From: Candidatus Altimarinota bacterium
GTDB lineage: Bacteria > Patescibacteriota > Gracilibacteria > BD1-5 > UBA6164
Reading direction: 5' to 3'
Assembly (NCBI GenBank): GCA_013368515.1
Contig: JABWCI010000005.1
Coordinates: 1-64,000, forward strand
Length of the DNA: 64,000 nt
Translations under genes and position numbers: made by a program
The notes under the pieces: generated by a model
What the model was told of the DNA's origin: nothing
What the model saw: only the letters and a program-made list of their open reading frames with translations
Database searches by the model: none
Part shown: piece after piece, positions 33,676 through 45,670 of the stretch
How positions within the stretch are numbered: the first letter of the stretch is position 1
Layout: each line of letters begins with the position of its first letter

Positions 33676-33954
33676 ATGGGATTTTTATACATAATTATAT
33701 ATCTTATATCTTTGATTTTATTATATGCTTTTATAATAGAAAGATTAAAGATATTGAGCCAAAGGCATAAGGAAAATACTTGAATAGAATCACTTTCTAG
33801 ATGATATAGGATAGTGAGAAGAAGGATGATTTTTTTACTAATAGTTTTATATTTTTTAGGTAGTTTAATTTTATTAACTTTTTCAAAAAATGACATATTA
33901 TACAAAACATGATTATATAATGATCAGAAGGCATTGGGTGATGATGTTTTTTAG
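33676..33954 (+). CDS. Small two-helix membrane protein
   Basis: A 92-residue protein with two membrane segments (FLYIIIYLISLILLYAFII and MIFLLIVLYFLGSLILLTF) joined by a basic loop (SRGYRIVRRR). No family recognised. Its last codons overlap the start of the next gene by 14 bases (in another frame), so the two are probably coupled. Confidence 0.65.
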
Positions 33955-34393
33955 ATATATAAAATTTGCCTTTTTTGTTTTTGTTTCTTTGACTTTTTAT
34001 GTATTAGCAATCAAATTTTCTTGAACTTTAGGTAATGAAGTCGTAAGATATATAATTTTACCACTTTCATTTATACTTTTAAATTATGCTTTTATAAAGC
34101 TTATACTTTATTATATAGCATTTTATAATAATTTACTTATATTTCATGATGATAATATAATTGTTATAAAATCTACTTTACTGGATACAGACAATGTTGA
34201 GATAATTGATTTACATAAAGTAACTAAAATAGATGCTTTTGCTACATGATTTGCTGCAAATATTTTTGGTTATGGGACTTTAGTTATAGAGCAACAAAGA
34301 GAAAAAGTTAGAGAATTTTTTTATGTACCGAAACCATATAAAGCTATTTCTCATTTAAAAGAAGCAAGAGATAAAATGGAAGATAAAAAATAA
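33941..34393 (+). CDS. Membrane protein with a bacterial PH-like domain
   Basis: A 150-residue protein with two N-terminal helices (YIKFAFFVFVSLTFYVLAI; IILPLSFILLNYAFIKLILY), followed by a domain like YdbS/bPH proteins (IIVIKSTLLDTDNVEIIDLHK and NIFGYGTLVIEQQ). ATG ATG at 33941/33944 gives two possible starts. It overlaps the preceding gene. Confidence 0.65.
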
Positions 34394-34412
34394 ACCTGAG
34401 GGTTTATTTTTT
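34385..34412 (+). terminator. Terminator after the PH-like gene
   Basis: A 12-bp stem AAAAAATAAACC / GGTTTATTTTTT with loop TGAG, overlapping the stop. Confidence 0.85.
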
Positions 34413-34459
34413 ACTTTTAATTATTTTTATTTATACTAAAAAAAATAATTATAAAAAAT

Positions 34460-35503
<1,044 letters not shown>

Positions 35504-35512
<9 letters not shown>

Positions 35513-35549
35513 AAAACTAGAAGAATTTTCTTCTAGTTTTTTAGTTTAT
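35504..35549. terminator. Bidirectional terminator between mnmA and zupT
   Basis: 22-bp perfect arms with a TT loop; both stop codons are within the arms. Confidence 0.85.
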
Positions 35550-36355
35550 AACAACACTAGGCTTACAGCCATTACAAACATTCATAACATTACTCAAGTT
35601 ATTGCAAGATGATGTTCTCAGTATTCTTCTGCTGTTGGCAATAATTCATCAAGAGATATATAAACCATTATTCAAGCTATAAGAGCAAATATAAATCAAA
35701 AATTTATGTCAGTAAAAAAGTATTTTATAATCACAAATCAAACTAGCGCTCAAACTATCTCAGCAAGTCATGATAAAAAAGATATAATAGATGCTTTTGC
35801 TTTATTTTTTGTAGCATAATATATAGGCATAGCAACAGCTATTCACTCTGGGATATTGTGTATTGCAATTGCTATAGATATACTTACTCATAATTTTGGA
35901 TCTTCTAGAGCAGCTATAAATGTTGCTAATCATTCTGGTAAATTGTGAAGTGATATAATTAAAGCTGAAAAAAGTCAGACACGAAGTAGTTTTTTTTCTT
36001 TTATTTTTGAAATAGTATTTTTGTCAAAATTCATATTTTTTATTTCATGTGGATTTTCTGCACTAGGTACTATTTTATCAATTATTGCTATGATTAATAT
36101 ACCTAAAAAAAATGCAAAAACAGTTAATGCATAACCTTTATCTTCTCAATAAATACTTACTAAATCTAATTTAGCTTTAAAAAAAATCTCAACAAGAGAA
36201 ATGTAAATCATAACTCATGCAGAAAATCATAGAGAAATTGATAATATTTTTGGATTAAATTTTTTGCTAAAAAATACCATTAGACTTCATATTCCAGTTG
36301 CCAATCAGGCGAATAGTGTTAGTAAAAATGCAAGTAGAAAATTTGGATTTTCCAT
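35546..36355 (-). CDS. zupT: ZIP-family metal transporter (ZupT-like)
   Basis: Imports zinc and perhaps other divalent metals. The 269-residue product has eight hydrophobic segments and both family motifs: HNLPEGLATFI and HNIPEGIAVAMPIYYA carry the metal-binding His and Glu. The cytosolic loop holds a few His/Glu (SAENPHEIKNM). A 49-bp palindrome with a Fur/Zur-like core lies 47 bases upstream, suggesting metal-dependent control. Confidence 0.9.
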
Positions 36356-36401
36356 ATCAATATATTAGTTAATTATTTATTATAGCTTATTTTAAAAAAG
36401 A

Positions 36402-36450
36402 AATAAGTCAAATTATTATGAGAATTATTCTCATAATAATTTGACTTATT
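36402..36450. promoter_or_regulatory. 49-bp perfect palindrome with a Fur-family 7-1-7 core (putative Zur/Fur operator)
   Basis: Two 24-base arms around a single T at 36426. The core TGAGAAT-T-ATTCTCA (36419-36433) matches the 7-1-7 layout bound by Fur, Zur and PerR. It lies in the divergent gap between zupT (minus) and the 36524 gene (plus), where a terminator would be out of place. Confidence 0.6.
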
Positions 36451-36523
36451 AAAATTGTATTTTTATTAAAATTATGATAATATAAAAGATAATATAAAAA
36501 TAATATAATATTTAAATATATTT

Positions 36524-37999
36524 ATGGTAGTTGAAGATATAAATTCAGAAAAACCAATTAAACAAAATCCTGAGAAACAATCAGATTTATCAGCAGAAGT
36601 TAATGAATCAATAGAAGAAGTTTTACAAAAAGTAGAGCAAGTAATTGATTTATGATGAAATGATATAATCAAAAAATTTTTTAGCTTAAATAACTTAAGC
36701 GATTATTTTGATTTTTATTATGTAAAATTGGATGATTTTAAATCTATTTTATCAAAAAGTGATAAATTACTTAATTTTTATAAAGAAAAAACTGGTGAAT
36801 CTATATCTAAAATATCAAGTGAATGAATTCTTAGATTTGCTAAATTTTTATGATTGGATAGACCAAGTTATGGTGAAATTAAAACAAGTGTAAAGTCAAA
36901 ATTACAAAAAGTATGAGTTACATACTTAAATGAATTTAATACATTGATTATAAATAATTTTAGAAAATACTTTTCCCAAGATAATGAGTTTAAATATCTT
37001 ATTTTTAGGATATTTAAAAAATCTGTTACAAATATAGACTCAAATGATTATAAAGATTTATGAGAAAAATTGGAATTAGAATATCTAGAATGAGATAATC
37101 TAAAAACAATTATAAAAAATAGACTTAAATTATTAAAAATAGATTATTTAGATGATTTGGTTTCACTTTGAGTTAGAGAATTTGATGAAATCATATGAAA
37201 TGACTTTTTGATAGAATCTTATTTTTTAAGTATATGAATTTTTAAATCTCATATTTTAAAAGAAGATATAGAAAAATTTTGAATAGATATTTGACTCAAG
37301 AAAAAAGAGATAAATAAATCTTCTTATATTTTAAGTTTTTTAAAGTATAATAAAATTTCAAATTTTTCTGATTTGAAAGATTATCCAAAAACAGAGATAA
37401 GAGCATTATTGTGGGAAGATAAAGTTTGTAGAGAAATACTTGAAGGCTTTTGATTAACTCACTTGCAAGACTATAGACTTGATCATCTAAAAAGATTTGC
37501 TAGATTTGTATGACTTTCTTGAGTACCAAAAGACTTTGAACTTGATGAACAAAGATCAAAATCTTTGATTTTAAATATACTTAAACAAAATAAAATTGAT
37601 TGTACTTATTCACTTCAATTTAATTGAATAAAATGATTTAAAAGACTTTTTAAACTCCAAAAAATTTGAAATATTTACAATGATATAAATACTTATATCA
37701 AAAATAATATTTGAAAGACTATACCAAATTTAGCATTTGAAGACTTAGAAAATATATGAATTTTGCTTTGATTACCAACTTTTGATAATTTAGAACATAA
37801 AAAAAGAGTAGATAATTTTTTATTTGAAAAATGAGTTTGGTTAAAAGATCTAAATAAAAATAATTTTAGAAAAGATAATAGTTTTTGGTTTAGTCCAAAT
37901 TTAAGATATTTTTTAGATAAAGTTTCTTGACCAACAGATATAAAACTACTTAGACCAAATCATATAGAAGATATGAAAGATTATATGATGAAATTGTAA
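36524..37999 (+). CDS. Hypothetical helical repeat protein
   Basis: A 491-residue soluble protein, no signal peptide or membrane helix. It shows several degenerate modules of about 45-60 residues, each with a short 'aromatic-Leu-x-Asp/Glu-Leu/Phe' turn between helices (VTYLNEFNTLI; IDYLDDLVSLG; ISNFSDLKDYP; LTHLQDYRLDH; TFDNLEH). They recall helix-hairpin-helix-type arrays, but I would not name a family. It is divergent from zupT across the palindrome and may share its control. Confidence 0.65.
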
Positions 38000-38027
38000 A
38001 AGAATATGTAAAAACATATTCTTTTTT
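37998..38027 (+). terminator. Terminator after the 36524 gene
   Basis: A 12-bp stem (AAAAGAATATGT / ACATATTCTTTT) and a T run. Confidence 0.8.
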
Positions 38028-38104
38028 GTTTAATTTTTAAAAATAATTAAAATCAAAAATAGTTATAAATAAAATAAAAATAAATGAACGATTTAGAAAA
38101 AATA

Positions 38105-40348
38105 TTGCAATTAAAATTTGGTTTAAGTTCTTTTAGAGAAGGTCAAAGAGAGATAATAGATAGTGTATTAAATAAAAAAGATACACTTGTTTTTATGCCT
38201 ACTTGAGGTTGAAAATCTCTTACTTATCAATTACCATGAGTAGTTTTAGATTGACTTGTTATAGTTGTTTCTCCACTTATTTCTCTTATGAAAGATCAAG
38301 TTGATAAACTGAATAATTTGTGACTTAGAGCCGAACTTATAAATTCTACAATTGATAACTATGATAAGCAAATAATACTAAATGATATATCTAAAAATGA
38401 TTGAAGTATAAAGTTTTTATACATAGCTCCAGAAAGACTAAATAGTGATGAATTTTTAAGAATTATTGAAAGAGTTAAAATATCTCTTGTAGCTATAGAT
38501 GAAGCTCATTGTATAAGTCAATGGTGACATGATTTTAGACCAAGTTATATGAAGCTTAAAGGTTTTTTAGAAAGATTAAAATTAAATAATGATTTCCCAA
38601 TTATAGCACTTACTGCAACTGCAACTCAAAAAGTTAGGGCAGACATAACTCTCAGATTATGACTTGTAAATCCAGCTATTTTTACTACTGGTTTTGATAG
38701 AAAAAATATAAGTTTAATAGTTAGAGAAATAAGTAAAAAAGAAGAAAAACTTGAGAAAGTAAGTGAGATACTAGAAAAAACACCATGAAGTTGAATCATC
38801 TATTGTTCATCTAGAAAAAATGTAAAAGAAGTATATGATTATCTAATTTGAAATTGAGTTTCTGCTTGAATTTATACTTGAGAAATGACTTGAGATAATA
38901 GAGAAATAGAACAAAATAATTTTATGGATTCAAATTATAAAGTAATTGTTGCTACAAATGCCTTTGGTATGTGAATAGATAAAAGTGATATCAGATTTGT
39001 AATTCACTACAATTTACCTTGAAGTATAGAAAATTATTATCAAGAAGTTGGTAGAGCTTGAAGAGACTGAAAAAATAGTTATTGAGTAGTAATTGCATCA
39101 TTTGCAGATACTAAAATACAAGAATTTTTTATAGAAAATTCATATCCAACAAAACAAGAAATTGTTGATTTTTATAATTATCTTTACAGAGATTTTTCTA
39201 CTTGAGAGTGAGCTTGAGCTAAGATTTTAAAAACATATTTTGTTATGGCCTCTGAATCTGGAATCGTAAATGATTTAAAAGTTTGAGCAATAATTAGGGT
39301 ACTAGAAAAATATAATATAATCAAAAGGTGACTTGATGATTTTGAAACTCCAAGTGATTTTAGAGGTAGATGAATAATACTTTTGCAAGCAAAACAAAAT
39401 CCAGCATCTATAAAAATAGATTGGTCTCATCAAGAAGCTTTAAAGGCAGAGAGTTATTATAAACTAGAACAAATTAAAAAGTTACTTTTTTATCCAAGTT
39501 GTAGAAAAAAATTTATCTTAAATTATTTTGCTGACGAGGAAGATTTAAAAAAAATCTGAGATAATTGTGGAAGTTGTGATTTTTGTATAGAAAAGAAAAA
39601 TCTCTGAAAACAAGAAGTTATTGATATAGTGAAAATATCGGTTTTTGGCCTTATTCTAGAGACTGTTAAAAAATTTGATACAAAGTTCTGAATACAAACT
39701 TTTGTTAAATTTTTACGGGGAAGTAATGATAAGAAACTCCTAGAGTGGAATATGGATAATGATCAAAATTACTGAGCTCTTAGTGATTTAACTCCAGAAT
39801 TAATTCAGGCAGTTATTGAAGCTCTTATGTCTCTTGAGTATCTATATAAAAGTGATGGTAAATTTCCACTTCTTTGAATTACTGAAACTGGTAGGTTGGC
39901 TATTACAAAAGATTTTTTACTTAAAAATGATAATGAAGAACTTCAAACATATCTTAAAATAAGACTTTGAACTAAATCTCTTTATAAAAAAGAATCAAAC
40001 CCTAAAGAAAAAAAGGAAAAAGTAGATACTTATGAAGAAACATATAAATTACTAAAACTATGAAATAGTTTAGATGATATATCAAAATTAAGAGAATTGA
40101 AGCTTATAACTATTGAAAGTCATATAGTTTTACTTTATAGCGAATCTAAATTAGGACTTTCAGATATTATGAAATATACTAGTTTTTCTAAGTTAAAAAT
40201 AGTAAAAGACGTCATAAATAAAGAATTAAACTGAATAGTTTCTGAACTTAAACCTATAAAAGAAAAAATAGAAAATTTATGAAATAAGGATATTAGCTAT
40301 TTTGACATAAAATTGGCTATTGCAATGATAGATAAAAAAGATTTATAA
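38105..40348 (+). CDS. recQ: ATP-dependent DNA helicase RecQ
   Basis: 3'-5' helicase for recombination and fork repair. From TTG 38105 the product has 747 residues: Walker A PTGGGKSLTYQLPG, DEAH (AIDEAHCISQWGHDFRP), TATAT motif, and motif VI (YYQEVGRAGRDGKNSYG). The RQC zinc site has its cysteines (PSCRKKFILNYF ... NCGSCDFC), and LRGS with a CGG arginine codon is near the HRDC boundary. An upstream ATG (38085) gives a natural RecQ start but is one base out of frame after a run of five A residues, so the true start is unclear. Confidence 0.9.
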
Positions 40349-40376
40349 AAAACAAGTTTGTCAAGCTTGTTTTTTT
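40347..40376 (+). terminator. Terminator after recQ
   Basis: A 10-bp stem AAAAAACAAG / CTTGTTTTTT overlapping the stop, followed by T residues. Confidence 0.75.
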
Positions 40377-40431
40377 GTTTGTATAAATTAAATATGTTAA
40401 AATAATATTATATAATTTGTTATAAGTTTAT

Positions 40432-41784
40432 ATGGATATCTGAGAGCTTTTTAAAAAATGAGTTGTTAAAACTAAACCTAATACTTGAAAAAATGTAAAA
40501 GTAGAGGATTTATTTGGTTCTTCATCTAATAATGACTTAAAATCTGTAAAAAACTCTATTAATTCGGATTTAAATTTAAACTCTTATTGAGAAAAAAAAG
40601 AAGATTGATTTCTTATATCAATTGTAAATGATATGTTTTTAAATGCTATAAAACTTAGAGCTTCTGATGTTCATATAGAACCAAATGATTATAATTTGAC
40701 TATAAGATTTAGAATAGATTGAAAATTTATAAACTATAAAGATCTAGATATAAAAAATAAAGACTCTGTTATTGCTAGGATAAAAATTATGTCTTATCTT
40801 AGAATTGACGAACATAGATTACCGCAGGATTGAAAAATTGCTTATAAATTGTTTGGTTGAAAACAACTAGATATGAGAGTTTCAATAATTCCAACTATTT
40901 ATGGTGAGAAATGTGTAATAAGGATATTAAAAAAAGATTCAACTCCACCAGAATTAAAAGATTTGTGAATTATGCCATACAATATGGTTAAAATAAAAAA
41001 GCATTTAGCAGATAACTATGGTATGATATTGGCTGTATGACCTACAGGTTCCGGTAAGTCTACTACTCTTTTTTCACTTCTTAGTCAATTTAATCCTAAA
41101 GAGAAAAATATTTCAACTTTAGAAGATCCAGTAGAATATAGAATTCCATGAGTAAATCATACACAAATAAACCAAAGTATAGATTTTACATTTGCAAGGG
41201 GGCTTAGGAGTCTTCTTAGACAAGATCCAGATATAATAATGGTCTGAGAAATAAGAGATGAAGAAACAGCAAAATTGGCAGTTGAGGCAAGTATTACATG
41301 ACATATAGTTTTCTCAACAATTCATACCAATTCTGCTACTCATACTATTCAAAGACTTGTAAATTTATGAGTTGATCCACTGCTTATAACTTCAAGTTTG
41401 AGGATGATTATATCTCAGAGACTTACAAGAAAACTTTGTCCTCATTGTAAAATTCAATACAAAGCTAGTGATAAAATAAAAGATTATATAGTATGAAAAG
41501 TAGGTAAATATATAAAAAATAAGGAGGAGTTACTTTTATTTAAGTCAAATGAAAATGGTTGTATAAAATGTAATCATACTTGATATAGTTGAAGAGTTTG
41601 ATTATATGAAGTTTTAGAAATAACTGATAAATTAGAAACACTTATTTTAAACAATGCATCACGCTTACAACTTGAAATTCAGGCTATTTGAGATGGGATG
41701 GTTCCTATAAAAGATGATTGATTATTAAAAGTTATTTTATGAGAAACTTCTCTTGAAGAATTGTTATCTGTTCTATGAACATAA
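40432..41784 (+). CDS. PilB/GspE-family ATPase, copy 2
   Basis: A 450-residue ATPase. A divergent N-terminus of about 70 residues is followed by [19 protein letters not shown]. Walker [10 protein letters not shown], Asp box [29 protein letters not shown] and the Cys4 site (LCPHCK ... [15 protein letters not shown]) are intact. It is not next to a pilC. It may energise a second pilus or pseudopilus, or serve as an alternative extension motor; which prepilins it serves is unknown. Confidence 0.88.
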
Positions 41785-41881
41785 CTTTATAAATAGTAAA
41801 GATATTTTGGAAACAAAATTTGATAAAATTTTTTGCTAAGTATAATTTTATATGATAAAATTATAAATATAATCAATAAAA

Positions 41882-42175
41882 ATGAACATATATTTAGAAA
41901 CATTATTTGATAGATATAATCTTAGTGAAAAGGATAGGCATGATATTTTACAATTCTTTACTTTTTTATCTGATGATAAAAAACAAAATCTTATAAATAA
42001 CTTTGAGATAGTTGTTTATAAAATGCAAAAGATTGAAAAAAGTCTAGAATTAGAAAAAGAAATATTGATTTGAGACTCTGTTGAAAGAGTTAGGCAAGCT
42101 GTTATGCAAAATAGAAAAAAGTTTCTTGATGAACAAATAAAAAAACAAATAGATTTATTAAAAGGAGAAATATAA
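41882..42175 (+). CDS. Hypothetical small protein
   Basis: 97 residues, helical and charged (YNLSEKDRHDILQFFTFLSDDKKQN; VERVRQAVMQNRKKFLDEQ). No motif recognised. It is the first gene of a pair with 42200, 24 bases apart, after pilB copy 2. Confidence 0.6.
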
Positions 42176-42199
42176 ATTTATAACTAAAACAAAAACAAA

Positions 42200-42505
42200 A
42201 TGATAGTTACACCAAAATTACAAGAACATTTTGATTCTAATAGAGAAGTATCTAAAGACACTCTTGATTATTTATTGTCTTTATGAATTGATGAAAGATT
42301 TGCAGAACAATGTAAGGCTATGTTTGATGGTATAAAGGCAGATGTTTCAGAAGTTATTGCAGTTTCTCCTACAATAATAGCAGAAGATGAAAAATTAAAA
42401 AATAAGTTTTCAAAAATGTGATTAAAAGCTAGTATTCAATTTGGGAATGAATTAAAATCAGCAGCTAATGATAGAGTTTATGGTTGATATAAAAAAGCAG
42501 CTTAA
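42200..42505 (+). CDS. Hypothetical small protein
   Basis: 101 residues, soluble (TLDYLLSLGIDERFAEQCKAM; KMGLKASIQFGNELKSAAND). No family recognised. A short operon with 41882 is likely. Confidence 0.6.
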
Positions 42506-42539
42506 TAAAAAGATAAAGGATTTCCTTTATCTTTTTATT
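42504..42539. terminator. Bidirectional terminator at 42.5 kb
   Basis: 17-base perfect arms with a TT loop, covering both flanking stop codons. Confidence 0.85.
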
Positions 42540-43066
42540 ATTCAACTCACTACATCGAATTCTATATTATAATCATATCATCTATTAAAACTATTTATTT
42601 TTAGTGAGCCTTGAGTTGTTAAACAAGTTCATGACAATCTATATTTTCATCATTCAAATATTATAGATCAAGTTTGAGTATTATTTAGAGGATGCTCTGT
42701 TCAGTTTACATCTACACAAGATACTCCATTAATTGAAAATTTTTCCATTGGAATAGAATTTTCAAGTACCCATGGAGAACTATCAGTTAATCTATAATTT
42801 GTATTTATTACTCAACTTCACGATGTTGAAAAATCAATTCTCCATGTTTTTGGAACATCTAAATTTACTCAAATTCATTTTCATATCAATGAATTATTTC
42901 TTATTCTCTCTATCTCAGAAATAATTTTATTATTAAATATTTCTAAGCTTTGTTTGTCTGATATTGATTTGAATGATATGTTGTTTGCTCATAAAGCTAT
43001 TATAGAAATAATTGAAATAGCAACTAATAATTCTACAATAGTAAAAGCTTTATTTTTTTTATTCAT
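42527..43066 (-). CDS. Prepilin-like protein
   Basis: A 179-residue protein with the motif NKAFTIVELLVAISIISIIA (Glu5) and one N-terminal helix, typical of GspH/FimT-like pseudopilins. The head has two cysteines (VSCVDVNG; LSGTCLTT). It is alone on its strand, not far from pilB copy 2, and divergent from an LPVTG protein gene. Confidence 0.8.
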
Positions 43067-43161
43067 AAAAAATTTGTAATAATTTAAAAAAAAATATAAT
43101 TGTATTGTAAGTTTACTTATAAAAAAATAACTTCAAAATATTTTTTAATTTTTCTATTATT

Positions 43162-44235
43162 ATGAATAAAATAATTTTATCTAAGATATTTGTTTTTTTA
43201 GTTTTATTTTCTAGTTTTTCTATTTCTAATGCTGACTTTAAGGCTACAAATCCTACATCTAATAGTATAAGTTTTTCTTGGACTGCTATTGAAAATGTTT
43301 TTATTTATAAAATTTTATATTGATTAGATTCTTCTAAAACTGTAAAATATGATAAAGAATCTGATTATATTGAAAAAACTTCATATACATTATATGATTT
43401 GGTTTCAAAAACTAACTATTATTTTACATTAGTTTGATATGATGAAACATGAAAAGAAATTTATAAGTCATCAGAGATAAGTGCTTCTACTTCTGATAAG
43501 AAAGTTGTAAACTTTGAATCATTATTTATAGAAGATGCTGTTCAAGTTTCTAAAAATAAAATAGAATTATTATTTTCAAATGAAATAAGTGATTTAAATA
43601 ATTATGATAGAGAATTTAAAATAGAAAATGTAAAAAATCCAAATGATGTTTTTGAAGTTAAAGATACTGCTATATCTTTAGAAAATAAAAAGAATCTACT
43701 TTTAACTTTGGATAAAGAACCTGTAGTTTGACAAGATTATAAACTTATAGTTTTAAATATAAGAGATATTTATGATCAAAATATAGAGTTTTGAGTAAAT
43801 TCTGAAGCTATATTTAAATGAGTAGAAATTACTCAAGAACAAGAAAGTAAATTTATTTCAAATAAAGATTATTTTTCTTTCTCTGAATTAAATTCTGCTT
43901 GAACTAATGATAAAGATACATCTTCTAATAATGTTAATTCAACTACAACATCTTCTACAAATGAAGATAAAAAAGATACTGTTAACCAATTAGATGATAA
44001 AAATAACGATAATCAAATAACTTCTACTACTACTTCTGTAGTTGTTACTAATACTATTGAAAGTTGAAATCTTGCTTGAGTTGAGTTAAATTCTGCTAAT
44101 GTATGAAATACTGTATTATCTGAGTCTGAAGAAATATCAAAATTGCCTGTTACTTGACCAGAACAAATTATTTTTGTGTTAATTGCAATTTTGCTTTCAT
44201 GATTTATATATATATATAAATTTATAAGATCATAA
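43162..44235 (+). CDS. Fibronectin type III surface protein with an LPVTG sorting signal
   Basis: A 357-residue secreted protein: a signal peptide (residues 1-24), one FnIII-like domain (TNPTSNSISFSWTAIENVFIY ... YYFTLVGYD), a second beta domain, a Ser/Thr/Asn-rich stalk, and LPVTG followed by a hydrophobic span and IYKFIRS. This is a classical sortase substrate layout. No sortase gene lies in the window. The protein at 4883 has a related signal. Confidence 0.82.
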
Positions 44236-44236
44236 T

Positions 44237-44261
44237 AAAAAATGCACATTGGGCATTTTTT
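44237..44261. terminator. Bidirectional terminator at 44.2 kb
   Basis: AAAAAATGC / GCATTTTTT, 9-bp stem with a 7-base loop. Confidence 0.75.
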
Positions 44262-44263
44262 AT

Positions 44264-44746
44264 TTATTCATAGAAGAATCATATTATAGAAAAATTTGCT
44301 ATCTTTTTATATAATTTGTATTCTTTTTTTATTTTATTATATATCTCAATTCTATTTCATATTTTAGAACTTTTTTCCAAAATAGAATCTTTAAGATATA
44401 GGTATCTAGGATTAATAGTAAGTTTTTTATTTTTTTCACAAATATTGAAAATAAAATCAATTTCATTATGTATTTTTTTATAAGTATTTATTTTATCTTT
44501 TAATCATATTTTGAAACTATTTTCTCAGAAGTCTTTTCTTTTTAATTCAAAAAATTCTTTGAATATCTCATCTGATTTATTTATATAATTTTTTGAAACT
44601 TGATAAATACTTATTACTTGATTATTTCTTTTTTTAAATAATTCAATTATGTTGTTTTCCAAAAAAATTATTTTACTTGATAGATGGTAAACAAATATGT
44701 TGTAAAAAACAAGAATTATTAAAAAAATTACAATAAATGGGTACAT
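44264..44746 (-). CDS. LemA-like membrane protein
   Basis: A 160-residue protein: one N-terminal helix (PFIVIFLIILVFYNIFVYHL), then a helical bundle. LFKKRNNQVISIYQVSKNY, LTINPRYLYLKDSILEKSSKIG and YNKIKKEYKLYKKI resemble the three-helix LemA fold, including the Asn-Pro-x-Leu region. The match is weak. LemA function is not established. Confidence 0.5.
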
Positions 44747-44821
44747 TTTTTATTTTTTATAATATATTAATATAATTCTAACATAATTATTTTTTTTTAC
44801 AAAAAAGAGGATAATTTTATT

Positions 44822-44849
44822 TTGACTAATTCAAAAAAAATTATATAAT
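44822..44849 (+). promoter_or_regulatory. Strong promoter of secE-nusG
   Basis: TTGACT (44822-44827), 16-base spacer, TATAAT (44844-44849). Start expected near 44856. Confidence 0.65.
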
Positions 44850-44859
44850 GTCTATTGAC

Positions 44860-44896
44860 AAATGTTGCAAGAATAAAAAACTGCAACATTTTTTTT
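44860..44896 (+). promoter_or_regulatory. Terminator-like hairpin in the secE-nusG leader (candidate attenuator)
   Basis: AAATGTTGCA / TGCAACATTT with a 12-base A-rich loop, followed by a T run, lying between the promoter and the secE start 19 bases on. Any transcript from the TATAAT promoter must pass it to reach secE. It parallels the nusA leader hairpin. Confidence 0.55.
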
Positions 44897-44914
44897 AATT
44901 TTAACTTTTTTTGT

Positions 44915-45097
44915 ATGGTACAATTTTTAAAAGATTCTATTAGAGAACTTAAACATGTAGTTTGGCCTACTAGACAAGAGACAACAAAGTATTTTTTTAT
45001 AGTTGTTTCAGTTTTAGTATTATTTTGAATTTATCTTTTTATAGCATCTACTGCTTTTTCAGAAGCTATGCTATATTTAAAAAATATAGTTTCTTAA
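44915..45097 (+). CDS. secE: Preprotein translocase subunit SecE
   Basis: Essential small Sec translocon subunit. The 60-residue product has the conserved amphipathic segment IRELKHVVWPTRQETTKY and one membrane helix (FIVVSVLVLFGIYLFIAS). Its place directly before nusG is the near-universal order. Confidence 0.95.
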
Positions 45098-45121
45098 TTT
45101 TAATTACTTTAAATAAAAGAT

Positions 45122-45652
45122 ATGTTTAAAAAACCTGAATGGTATGTTATACAAGTTATTTCTTGAACTGAAGAAAATGTTAGAAAATCTCTTTTTCAAA
45201 GAAGAGAAAGCTTTTGATTAGAGGATTATATATTGGATGTATATGTTCCTACTCATGACGTAGTTTCAGTTAGATCATGATGAGTAAAAGTTAAAAAACA
45301 AAAAAATTTATTACCAGGTTATATTTTGGTGCAAATGAATGTAACAAATGAAAGTTGGTATATTGTTAGAAATACTCCTAATGTTACATGATTTCTATGA
45401 GCTTGAAATATCCCAGTTCCAGTTTCTGGTGCTGAGCTTGAACAATTAAAATGAAAAGTTGAAGAAAGATCTGAAACTTTTGAAACTAAATATCAAGTTT
45501 GAGATATGGCATTAATTATAAGATGAGCATTTGAGTGAAATGAATGAATAATTACAGAAGTTAATGATAAAAAGTGAACTGTAAAAATAAATATTAATTT
45601 ACTTTGAAGAGATACTCCAATCGAGTTAGAATTTTCAGATATAAAAGTTTAA
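45122..45652 (+). CDS. nusG: Transcription elongation factor NusG
   Basis: Couples RNA polymerase to ribosomes or Rho and affects pausing. The 176-residue product has an NGN domain ([46 protein letters not shown]) and a C-terminal KOW (VGDMALIIRGAFEGNEGII). Length and order after secE are normal. Confidence 0.95.
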
Positions 45653-45670
45653 TAATCATATTAAAAAATT

